A stretch of 64,000 bases of DNA, taken from the NCBI GenBank assembly GCA_030263395.1, contig SZOW01000001.1:180469-244468 (forward strand), written 5' to 3'. The DNA is from QUBU01 sp014337915. Lineage in GTDB: Bacteria > Pseudomonadota > Gammaproteobacteria > Steroidobacterales > GCA-2729495. How positions within the stretch are numbered: the first letter of the stretch is position 1; every line of letters begins with the position of its first letter. A program made the translations under genes and the position numbers. Below the pieces are notes generated by a model. The model ran no database searches and was not told where the DNA came from. It saw only the letters and a program-made list of their open reading frames with translations. Positions 18,901 through 28,200 of the stretch are shown here, in pieces.

Positions 18901-19226
18901 AGCCTGCCGATCTCCTGGCGCAGGGCCGCGTCACCGGCACCTTCGAGGTCGACGGGTTCGAGCGTCACGCGAGCCGCACCGGCCACCAGCTGCAACAGCT
19001 CGCCGTCCTGCTGGCGCAGGCTGCTGCGCAATGCCTCGTGGCGCGCCACCACCGCATCGAGCGCACGCTGCATCAGCCCGATGTCGAGATCACCGCGCAG
19101 GCGCACCGCCAGGCGCAGGTTGTAGGCGGCGCCCGGCCGCTCGAGCTGCTCGAGGAACCACAGCCGCTGCTGGGCGAAGGAGCAGGGAAACGCCTGTTCC
19201 ATGCCCTCGGGAACAACACCGCTCAC
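12963..19226 (-). CDS. Nonribosomal peptide synthetase NRPS3: C-A-PCP-C-A-PCP
   Basis: A 2087-residue two-module synthetase. Module 5: C domain with HHVVSDA (about residue 145, alanine in place of the usual glycine), A domain with YTSGSSGEPKG (about 620), PCP FFALGGHSLL (about 1000). Module 6: C with HHIVADG (about 1190), A with FTSGTTGRP (about 1660), PCP FFALGGHSLLATRL (about 2023). My reading of the ten-residue A code is DILQLGLVW-K for module 5, one step from the known glycine code DILQLGLIW, and DAQHVGGTV-K for module 6, identical to module 4 and unassigned. It ends just after the last PCP: no thioesterase, reductase or terminal condensation domain. No epimerase. The GTG at 19226 overlaps the NRPS2 stop as GTGA and gives a start just before the C-domain homology. 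Confidence 0.93.
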   Translation of the reverse strand: MSGVVPEGMEQAFPCSFAQQRLWFLEQLERPGAAYNLRLAVRLRGDLDIGLMQRALDAVVARHEALRSSLRQQDGELLQLVAGAARVTLEPVDLEGAGDAALRQEIGRLSGQVFDLTRGPLLRAWLLRAAPGDQVLLLLMHHVVSDAWSSGVLFRDLMEYYGALRESRPARLPELPVQYVDYAAWQREWLQGEALERQLAWWREALAGAPPLLELPTDRPRPAVQGYRGNRWTRLLDRRLVEELQAFCQREGCTPFMLLLAVFDVLLARCSGQHDIVVGTPVAGRRRSELEPVVGFFANTLVMRADLADDPAFRELLARVRRHALLAAEHQDLPFEKLVEALQPLRSLSHAPLFQVMFILQNTPWEAASVPGLVIEPAATDAAGTAKFDLTLSATGFDGELWLGFEYNSDLFDASTIARYAAWFEQLLRAALAAADTPVSELPLAEAAELAATLASGQGAQRPLDPRQGLHDLVAAQVARRPDAIALECGAQRWSYAELDGRAAALAARLQALGAGPGAVVGIALQRSTEMVAALLGVLRTGAAWLPLDPAYPDQRLHFMLRDSGARWLITQRALAMRFASCDGLLCIEDLAAGDCLLTPPRAGIEPGQLAYLIYTSGSSGEPKGVRVGHTSVVNFLRSMQREPGIDESDRWLAVTTLSFDIAVLELLGPLSVGATVVIATAEQARDATALAQLLDTARISVMQATPATWRALLASGWNGRPGLRALCGGEALPAELAAGLLATGMPLWNLYGPTETTVWSSCARIGSATDISAGLPIDNTQFYILDAALRPLPDGVPGEICIGGAGVAQGYHARPELTAARFVTDSFRPLPGARLYRSGDRGRRLADGRLQVLGRLDGQLKLRGFRIEAGEVEAALARCAGVAQCAVGLRAAAGGEPALVAWLVADGAAPSAASLRAALRPVLPEYMVPAHFLFLERLPLTANGKLDRRALPAPVAAANQVAYTAPRTPLEATLCALFAEVLDIHRALGIDEDFFALGGHSLLATRLLARLRALFSSALPLRALFESPTVASLAPRLATAGPAQLPPLLPRSAMAGGGAPLSPAQQRLWFLEQLEPGSSAYHLHAAFRLHGRLDPQALEQALQDLADRHEALRSSFGRGADGNGEQRIAARAALPLERLAAGPGSDLDPVQCLLALVERPFDLARGPLLRAALLDVAPGEWLLLLVMHHIVADGWSMAVLFGELSACYAARCRGESAQLPPLGLQYPDYASWQRRWLEGGEMARQLDYWRGQLAGLPACIRLPADRPRRPLQRHRGARLGRSIDRPVVDALQQLARSQGATLFMVLLAGFQALLARYTGDEDLAIGTPVAGRGHSALEGLVGFFVNTLVLRGDLRGNPTLAELLARTRRSALDAFAHAELPFEKLVEALQPPRDPGRTPLFQVMFNLHNEPLRPLQLPGLEITRLALPRRTSKFDLALSLVEHEGGLDMSFEYDSDLFDEQTVSMLAGGYARLLGEFARDAQQRLGEVAVLEGAQPQAVVDAQRMPAPRWGQRTLAERFAAVAAAQPSRPAVRDAAGEWSYAQLQARADALAARLAAAGARGRVALLLGHDRAMVAGLLGTLRAGCAYVPLDPYAPRARQEQLLADAGATAIVTDTLRLAAAPWLDASGLPLVLADAQDGPALPPPPMPADPAAPAYLLFTSGTTGRPQPVEQAQGNVLGLVGTWASQLGITPDDRLALFSGYGYDAAVQDLFGALLNGAAVHCLDLRGSLSAPELVDRVAEQGVTILHCTPTVYRWLFGGRVTCDQDLSRVRLVVLGGEEARRSDLDLFKLRFRRGARFVNGLGLTECTTVLQYFADHDTRVLGEKLPVGLPVPGVEVRVIDDGWQGEVEIASPWLAHGCGPRYRSGDRLRRLPDGQWQFAGRTDRQLKLRGIRVEPGEVEAALAQDTSIREAAVIATDLDGEELLAAYVVPAAAFDEAATRRWLRKRLPEYMVPGLFIPLAELPRRANGKLDAAALPAPGRPAVAAAVPARNEIERRLLELWAGVLGRADFGVHDDFFALGGHSLLATRLIARVRDAFALELPLLALFEAPTIAGMAQALERTAARPPDPALPALRRRSGRSGA
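13050..15243 (-). repeat. Duplicated A-PCP segment, module 6 copy
   Basis: Long direct repeat with 19299-21485, about 6.24 kb apart. It runs from the distal half of the C domain through the A domain to the PCP. The blocks 14459-14865 and 15069-15243 are nearly identical to 20701-21107 and 21311-21485 at a constant offset of 6242 bases, with a divergent stretch between them. This pattern suggests duplication followed by gene conversion in patches. Confidence 0.85.
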
Positions 19227-22200
19227 TGCGGGCTCCGCGGCAGGCGCCGGATCGGTGGCAACGTCGTCGCTGGCGCCATCGCGGCCAGCCGCTGCGCCAT
19301 ACCGGCGATGGTGGGTGCCTCGAACAGTGCGAGCAGCGGCAGCTCCAGCGCGAACGCATCGCGCACCCGTGCGATCAGCCGCGTGGCGAGCAGCGAGTGC
19401 CCGCCGAGCGCGAAGAAGTCGTCCTCGATGCCGATCCCATCGCGCCCCAGCACGGCGCACCACAGCTCCAGCAGCTGGCGCTCGATATCGCTGCGCGCCG
19501 CCACCGCCGCCACCGCCGGGCGCCCCGCCACCGGCAGCCCCGCCGCGTCCAGCTTGCCGTTCGCCTTGCGCGGCAGCTCCGCCAGCGGGAAAAATAAGCC
19601 TGGCACCATAAATTCGGGCAGCTGCCGGCGCAGCCGCGCGCGCGTCGCCGCCGCGTCGAAGTCATCCGCCACCACATAGGCTGCCAGCAGCGCCTCGCCC
19701 TGCACCTCGACGAGCAGCACCGCCGCCTCCCGGACCAGCGGATCGGCCAGCAGCACCGCCTCTACCTCCGCCGGATCGATGCGCTGGCCCCGCAGCTTCA
19801 GCTGCCGGTCCTCGCGACCCACATGCAGCCACTGCCCGTCGGGCAGCCGCCGCAGCCGGTCACCGCTGCGGTACCACGGACCATGGCCCGGCGCCAGCCA
19901 GGGACTGTCGATCTGCACCGCCCCCTGCCACCCGCCCTCGGCCAGGCGCAGGCTCACCCCGGGCACCGGCCGTCCCACCGGCAGGCGCTCACCGAGCACC
20001 CGCGTGTCGTGGTCGGCGAAGTACTGCAGCACCGTCGAGCACTCGGTCAACCCCAGCCCGTTGACGAAGCGCGTGCCCCGGCGAAAACGCAGCCGGAACA
20101 GCTCCAGGTCGCTGCGCCGTGCCTCCTCGCCGCCGAGCACCACCAGGCGTACCGCCGCGAGGTTCTGGTCGCAGCTCATCCGGCCGCCGAACAGGTAGCG
20201 GTACACCGTCGGCGTGAAGTGCAGCAGCGTCAGCCGCTCCCTGGCGATCCGGTCCACCAGCTCCGGGGCGCTCAGCCCGCCGCGCAGGTCCAGCGGGTGC
20301 AGCGTCGCCCCGTTGAGCAGCGCACCGAAGAGGTCCTGCACCGCCGCGTCGTAGCCGTAGCCGGAGAACAGCCCCAGCCGGTCCTGCGCGCCGATCCCGA
20401 GCTGTGCGCTCCAGCTGCCGACCAGCCCCAGCACATGGGCGTGGCTCTGGCTGACCGCCCTGGGCTCCCCGGTGCTCCCCGAGGTGAACAGCAGGTAGGC
20501 CTCCGCCTCCGGGTCCTGCGGCAGCGGCGGGGGCGCCAGTGCCGGGTCCGCCACCGCTTCGGCCACCAGCAGCGGCAGGCCGCAGTCCTGCAGCCAGCCT
20601 GCCGCGGCCAGCCGCGGCGCATCCACGACCACCGCCGTCGCACCGCTGGCGGCGAGGATGCGTCGCTGCCGCGCCGGCGGCGCATACGGATCCAGTGGCA
20701 CATAGGCGCAGCCGGCGCGCAGCGTGCCGAGCACCGCGGCCACCATCACCCGGTCGTGGCCGAGCAGCAGCGCCACCCGGCCGCGTGCCCCGGCGGCGGC
20801 CAGCCTTGCGGCCAGCGCGTCGGCCTGCGCCTGCAGTTGCGCGTAGCTCCACTCCCCGGCCGCATCGTGCACCGCCGGGCGCGAGGGCTGTGCGGCGGCC
20901 ACCGCCGCGAAGCGCTCCGCCAGCGTGCGCTGCCCCCAGCGCAGCGCGGGCATCTGCTCTGCATCGACCACCGCCTGCGGCTGCGCCCCCTCCAGCACCG
21001 CCACCTCCCCCAGCCGCTGCTGCGCATCGCGCGCGAACTCACCCAGCAGCCGCGCATAGCCGCCCGCCAGCATCGATACCGTCTGCTCATCGAACAGGTC
21101 GCTGTCGTAGGCGAAGGCCGCCACCAGGCCGCGGCCCTCCTCGGCCACATGCAGGGCGAGGTCGAACTTCACGCGCCCGGTCTCGACCAGCTCGGGCGTG
21201 GCGCTGGCGCCATCGAGGCAGAGCGGGCTGCGTGGCTGGCTGTGGAACACAAAAAACAGCTGCGCCAGCGGCGCGAAGGCGCGGCTGCGGCGCGGCTGCA
21301 GGATTTCCACCAGCTTCTCGAATGGCAGCTCGGCGTGGGCGAAGGCATCGAGCGCGCTGCGGCGCGTGCGTGCCAGCAGCTCGGCGAGCGTCGGGTTGCC
21401 GCGCAGGTCGCCGCGCAGTACCAGGGTGTTGACGAAGAAGCCGACCAGTCCCTCGAGTGCGCTGTGGCTTCGGCCGGCCACCGGCGTCGCCACCAGGATG
21501 TCTTCGTCGCCGCCATGGCGCGACAGCAGGGCCTGGAATCCCGCCAGCAGCAGCATGAACAACGTGGCATGCTCGCGCTGCGCCAGCGCGCGCAGGCCAT
21601 CGACCAGCGCCGGCGGCAACGTCAGCCTGAACCAGGCACCGCGATGGCGCTGCACCGCGGGCCGCGGCCGGTCGGTCGGCAGGCTCACCGTTTCGGGCGC
21701 AGCGGCCAGGCGCTGCTTCCAGAATTCGATCTGCGCCTGCATCCGGGCCGATTGCAGCAGGTCCCGCTGCCACAGTGCATAGTCCGCGTACTGCACCGGC
21801 AATGGTGCCAGTCGCGCGGGAACAGCTGCCAGCCGCGCGTTGTAGAGCAGCGACAGCTCATGCAGCAGCACCGCCATCGACCAGCCATCGGCGACGATGT
21901 GGTGCATGACCAGCAGCAGCAGCCGTTCGCCGGCTGCGACATCCAGCAGCAGCACCCGCAGCAGCGGCCCGTGGGCCAGGTCGAAGGGCCGCGCGATCCA
22001 CTCGCGCAGCAGCGCATCCGCCTGCGCGTCGCTGTCCACCGCTGCGCTTGCCAGCCGCAGCGGCGCTGCCGTGCCCGGGTGCTGCAGGGCTTCGCCATCG
22101 ACCAGCGTGATGGTGCTGCCCAGCACCTCGTGCCTCGCGACGAGGTCGTCCAGTGCCGCCTGCAGCGCGGTGGCATCCAGCGTCCCCCGCAGCCGGAACG

Positions 22201-25200
22201 CCAGGTGCAGGTGGTAGGCGTCGTTGCCGGGCTCGAGCTGCTCGAGGAACCAGAGCCGCTGCTGCGGCCAGGACAGCGGCGCGCTGGCCGCGGCTTCCCG
22301 GCGCGCCACCCCGGGCATCGGCGCCGCGGCCCCGATGGCGAGCGCCGCCGCGACCCCGGCCACGGTCGGCGCCTCGAACAGCGTGCGCAGCGGCAACTCC
22401 ACCTCGAGCGTGTCGCGGATGCGCGCCACCAGCCGCGTGGCCAGCAGCGAATGGCCGCCGAGCGCGAAGAAATCGTCGTGCACGCCTACCGCCGCGTCGC
22501 TGCCGAGGACCGCGCCGAACAGTTCGCAAAGCGTGGCCTCCAGCGCGCTGCGCGCCGCGCCCGGCGCCAGCGTCGCGGCAGCGCCGGCATCAGCCGGCGC
22601 CGGCAGTGCACGCCGGTCCAGCTTGCCGTTGGGCGTCAGCGGCAGGCGCTCGATGAACTCGAAGCGCGCAGGCCACAGCGATGGCGGCAGGACCCGGCGC
22701 AACGCCGCGCGCAGGCCGTCGGCACTGCAGGTCCCGGCTGGCGCAGGCACCACCCAGGCCACCAGCAGCGGCTCGCCGGCCGCCGTGTGGCGCAGGTCCA
22801 CCGCGCACTGGGCGACACCCGCGCAGGCCGCCAGCGCCGCCTCCACTTCGCCGGGCTCCAGGCGCTGGCCACGCAGCTTCAGCTGGCCGTCCATGCGGCC
22901 GAGGAACTCGACCAGGCCATCGGGCCGCAGCCGGCCGCGGTCGCCGGTGCGATACAGACGCTGTGCGGGCGCGTGGGGATCGGGTACGAAGCGCTCCGCG
23001 GTGAGATTCTCGCGGCGCCAGTAACCGCGCGCCACGCCGGCACCGCCGATGCAGATTTCCCCGGGCATGCCGGCCGGCACCGGTTGCAGCTGCGCATCGA
23101 GGATCCGCAGCGATGCCTGCGGGAACGGCCGGCCGATCGGCAGGCGCGCGGCACCCTGCGCATCGCCCTCGAACCAGGCGCTGTCGATGGTCGCCTCGGC
23201 GACGCCATAGGAGTTGATGACGCGCGTGGCCGCGCCGCAGGTTTCGCGCAGCGCCTGGTATTCGGTGGGCAGCCAGGCCTCGGAGCCGACGACCAGCAGC
23301 CGCAGGCCGGCAAGCGACTGCGCATTGTCCCGGCACCATGCGAGCAGTGGGCGGATCACGGCGGGCACGAACTCCGCTACCGTGATGCCCTGCCCGCGCA
23401 TGAAACCATGCAGACCTGCCGGCTCCGCGAGCAGTTCCCGCGGGCACAGCACCAGGTGTGCACCGGACAGCAGCGCCCGCACCCAGTCGCCGGTGAAGAC
23501 GTCGAAGGCCGCGTTCGCGAGCTGCAGGTGCACGTCGCTGTCGAGCAGCCCGTAGGCCTCGCGCCAGCCGTCGAAAGTCGCGGCGAGGTTGCCGCGGGTG
23601 ACCGCCACGGCCTTGGGCTCGCCGCTGCTGCCCGAGGTATAGACCAGGTAGGCCAGGTCTTCGATGCTGGCCGGCACCGCCGTGAACTGCGGCGGCAACG
23701 CATCGAGCGCTGCGGCGCCGGCATCGAGGTCCAGGCGCGGCAGCGCGGGTTCCGGCAACAGCGTGCTGGTGGCGGCATTGACCACCAGCAGCGACAGCCC
23801 GGCATCGCGCGCCATGGCGGCCAGCCGCGCCGGTGGCTGCTCCGGCTCCAGCATCACGTAGGCGGCGCCGGCCTTCAGCACGCCGAGCAGTGCCGCGACC
23901 AGGTCGGTGACCCGCGGCAGGCAGATGCCGACGCGGTCCCCGGGGCGCAGGCCGAGATCCACGAGCCCGCGCGCGATGCGGGCCGACCGCTGGTCGAGGG
24001 CACGATAGTCCAGCGTGCTGCCGGCCGCAGTCAGCGCCGCTGCGGCGGGCCTGCGTGCCACCACCTCCGCAAACAGGCTGGCGACGTCGGCCGTGGGCGG
24101 CGCAGCCGCACGCGCACCGGCCAGCAGGCGTCGCTGGCGCCCAGCCTCGGCCGCGTCCACCAGCGGCAGCAGCGCGACGGGCGCGCCCGGGGCGGCCTGC
24201 ACGGCATCGAGCAGCATCAGGTAGGCGTCGGCGAAGCACTCGATGCTTCCGGGAAGGAACAGGTCGGTGTCGAACTCGAACAGCAGTTCCAGTCCGCTGG
24301 CCTGCTCGCCCACGGTGAGTGTCAGGTCGAAGCTGGAAACGCCGTGGTCCAGCAGGCGGCCGGGGCGGAAACTGACATCACCGGCCTCGAGCGGTTCCGC
24401 GGGCATCGGCACCAGATTGAACATGACCTGGAACACCGGCGCGCGGGCCAGCGAGCGGCCGGGCTGCAGGCGCTCGACCAGCCGTTCGAAGGCGGCGTCC
24501 TGGTGCGCGAAGGCCGCGGTGGCGGTGGTGCGCACGCGGGACAGCAGGCTGTCGAAATCCGGTGCGCCGCCGAGGTCGGTGCGCAGCACGAGCGTGTTGA
24601 CGAACAGCCCGACCAGGCCCTCGAACTCGACCTGCGGCCGTGCCGATACTGGCGTGCCGACGACGATATCGTCGCGGCCGCTGTAGCGCTGGAGCAGCAC
24701 GTCGAAGGCGGCGAGCAGCAGCATGTAGAGCGTGGCCTGGCGGCTGCCGGCAAACTGGCGCAGCCGCGTGCTGGCCTGGCCGTCCAGCGAGCGCCAGATC
24801 CAGGCGCCGCGAAAGCGCTGTTCCGCCGGCCGCGCGAAATCCGTGGGCAGTTCCAGCAGCGGCGGTACATCGGCCAGCTGCTCCTGCCACCAGTCGAGCT
24901 GGTTGCAGCTGCGCTCGCCGTCCAGCCAGCGGCGTTGCCAGGCGGCGTAGTCCGCGTACTGCAGCGGCAGTGGCGGCGGCGCCGGGCGCCCAGCATAGGC
25001 ATCAGCCAGCTCGCGCAGCAGGATGCCGTTGGAGGTTCCATCGGTGACGATGTGGTGCAGTACCAGCAGCAGTTCGTGGCGCTGCGCCGCCAGGCGCAGC
25101 AGCGTGGCGCGCAACAGTGGTCCGCGGCCAAGGTCGAAGGGCTCGCGGGCGAGCGCGCGGCGACGCGCCTCCAGCGCGCCGTCCACCACGCACTCCAGCC

Positions 25201-28200
25201 GGATGCCGATCCGGAGCCCGGGCGCCAGCACCGCGAGCGGGCGTCCCGCCTGGGCCGGGTAGGCGCTGCGCAGCACCGCATGGCGCGCCAGCACCGCGTC
25301 GAGCGCGCGCTGCAGCCGTCCCTGGTCGAGAGGTCCCTCGAGCACGATGCTCCAGGCGATGTTGTAGGCCGGGCTCGCGGGATCGAGCTGGTCGAGGAAC
25401 CAGAGCCGCTCCTGGCCCCAGGACAGCGGCAGCGGCGCGCCGGCCGGCAGGGGCACCGGCGCCGGAAGCGGCGCCTCGCGGCCACTGCCCACGGCGATGC
25501 AGGCTGCCAGGCCGGCGATGCTGGGCGCATCGAAGAAGTCCCGGAGCGTCAGCACCACGCCGAACTCGCTGGCCACGCGGGCCAGCAGTCGCAAGGCCAG
25601 CAGCGACTGGCCACCAAGCTCGAAAAAACTCTGCTGCCGGTCCGGCACCGCGGTGCCCAGCACCGCCGACCACAGGCGGGCAAGGCGCAGTTCGATGTCG
25701 CCGGCGGGCGCCGCCGCATCCAGCGCCGCGGCGGACGCCGCCGGCGCCGGCAGTGCCGCGCGATCGAGCTTGCCACTCGGCGTCAGCGGCAACGCCGGCA
25801 GGATCAGCCAGGCAGCAGGACGCATGAACCGCGGCAGCCGCTGCGCGGCCTGCGCAGCGAGCTCGGCGGGGCTGAGGCCCGCATCGCGGCTGGCGACACA
25901 GGCCAGCAGCTGCGGCAGCCCCTGCTCCTCGCGCAGCAGCACCGCGGCATCGTCCACGCCCGGGCAGGCGCGCAGCACCGCCTCGATTTCGCCGGGCTCG
26001 ATGCGGTAGCCATGCAGCTTGAGCTGCCGGTCGAGGCGCCCGAGGCATTCGAGGTTGCCGTCGGGCAGCCAGCGCGCACGATCGCCGCTGCGGTAGAGCC
26101 ACTCGCCGGGCGCGCCGAAAGGATCGGGCACGAAGCGCTCTGCTGTCAGCTCCGGGCGACGCCAGTAGCCGGCGCCGATGCCGAGGCCGGCGACGCAGAG
26201 TTCACCCGGGATGCCGGGCGGCAGCAGCTGCAGCTGCGCGTCGAGCACGTAGCAGCGCAGGTTGGCGATCGGCCGGCCGATCGGCATGCGCTCCGGCGCG
26301 GTCTCGATCGCACTGGTGTCGCAGCAGCTGGCATCCCAGATTTCCGAGCTGCCCCAGGTGTTGAGCAGGCGCACCGCCGGCAAGGACTTGCGCGCCGCCG
26401 CCCACAGGTCCACCGCCAGCGGTTCGCCGCTGGTGATGATGTGGCGCAGCCCGGGCAGGCGCGCGCCCAGGTCGGGCGCCCAGTCCAGCAACGCGCGCAG
26501 CAGCGGCGGTACCAGCACCAGCTGCGTCACCCGGTGGCGGGCCAGCGCCGGCACCAGCAGTGCCGGGTCGCTCGCGGCCCCGTCGGGCAGCAGGACCAGG
26601 CGGATGCCGTGCGCCAGCGCGCCGAAGATTTCCCAGAGCGAGTCGATGAAGCTGAGGCTGGTGCGCAGGCAGAAGGCATCGCCCGCGGCGAAGCCGCAGT
26701 GCTGCCACATCCAGTGGACACGGTTGACGGCACTGCAGTGCAGGCCGATGGCCCCCTTGGGCTCACCCGTGGAACCGGAGGTATATAAAAGCCAGGCGGG
26801 AGCATCCGGCGTGGCGCCCTCCGCGACGGCGGGCACGGCCTCGCCGGGCGCCGGCCCGCCGAGCGCGTCGAGGTCCAGGCAGGCGGTCGCCCCGCAGTCG
26901 AGGTCCACGGCGCCGCGTACCAGAAGCAGGCAGGCGTCGGCGTCGCGCAGCATGAACTCGCGCCGGGCGCGGGGATAGGCCGGGTCGAGCGGCACGCAGG
27001 CCGCACCCGCGCGCAGGATCGCCAGCAGCGCGATGACCAGTTCCATCGAAGGCGCCATCGACAGCGCCACGCGGCTGCCGCGCACGGCGCCGGCCGCGAC
27101 CAGCCGCGCTGCCAGCCAGTCGACCCGGCGCGCGAGTTCCGCATAGCGCAGGCTGCCTGCAGCCGATTCCAGCGCCACCGCCAGCGGCGTACGCCGGCAC
27201 TGTGCCGCCACCAGGGCGGTCAGCGTGGCCGCCTGCGGATAGGCGGCGGCCGTCGCGTTCCATTCCACCAGCAGCTGCTGCCGTTGCCGCTCGTCGAGCA
27301 GCGGCAGCAGGCCGATGGGCCGCTCCGGCTCGCGGGTGGCGGCATCGAGCAGCACCGCCAGCTGCCGCGGCATTGCCTCGGCCAGCCAGTCCTCGAAGCG
27401 CTCGCAGGCATAGCCGAGGTGACCATGCAGCTCGCGGCCCGCACCCTGGTCGGTGAACGACCAGTCCAGGTCCCAGATCGAAGCGCGCGGCACCGGCAGC
27501 GGCTCGATGCGCAGGCTGATGCCGCCCGCCTGCCGCGGCGGCGGCGCCAGGTCGAACTGCAACAGGACCTGCGCCAGCGGCTGCTCGCCGGGACGCCGCG
27601 GCACCGACAAGGCCTCGACCAGCCTCTGGAACGGCAGCTCGCGGTGCTCCAGCGCGCCCAGCAGGGTGGCGCGCTCGCGCGCCAGCAGCGCCGCGAAACT
27701 GTCATCCGGCGCCAGCGGCGTGCGCAGCAGCACGGTGTTGATGAGGCAGCCCACCATGCGCCGGCGTGCCGCGTCATCGCGCCGCGTCACTGGCACTGCA
27801 AGGAGCGGATCGTCCTGGCCACCGAGGCGCAGCAGCAGGACGCGCAGTGCCGCCGTGAGCAGCGTAAACAGCGTGGTGCCCGAGGCCTGCGCCAGCCGGC
27901 GCGCCCGCTCGGCAGTTGCCGCCGGGATGGTGAAGGCGACACGGCGGCTGGCCATTGCAGCGCCAGGGGCTGCAGCAGTGGCAGCGGCTGCCGCCCGCAG
28001 CCGCTGTGGCAATGCGTGCCGGGCCGGGGCACCCGCCAGCTGGCCGCGCCACCACTCCAGGTCGCGGGCCTGCTGCGTACCACCCGCCCGCTGCTGCTCG
28101 GCCAGGGCAAAGGCGCCGTAGCCCGGCGCCGTGCCCGACTCGCCGCTGCGGCCGGCCACCAGGTCGGCGTACAGCCCTGCAAGATCGTCGCGGATGATCG

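Noticed and set aside
19823..26788. Open frame of about 2,320 codons on the plus strand, antisense to NRPS2
   Set aside because: The translation is low-complexity (R/Q/H/A-rich) and mirrors the codon bias of the high-G+C NRPS genes on the other strand. It has no recognisable domain, while the minus strand shows full C-A-PCP modules.
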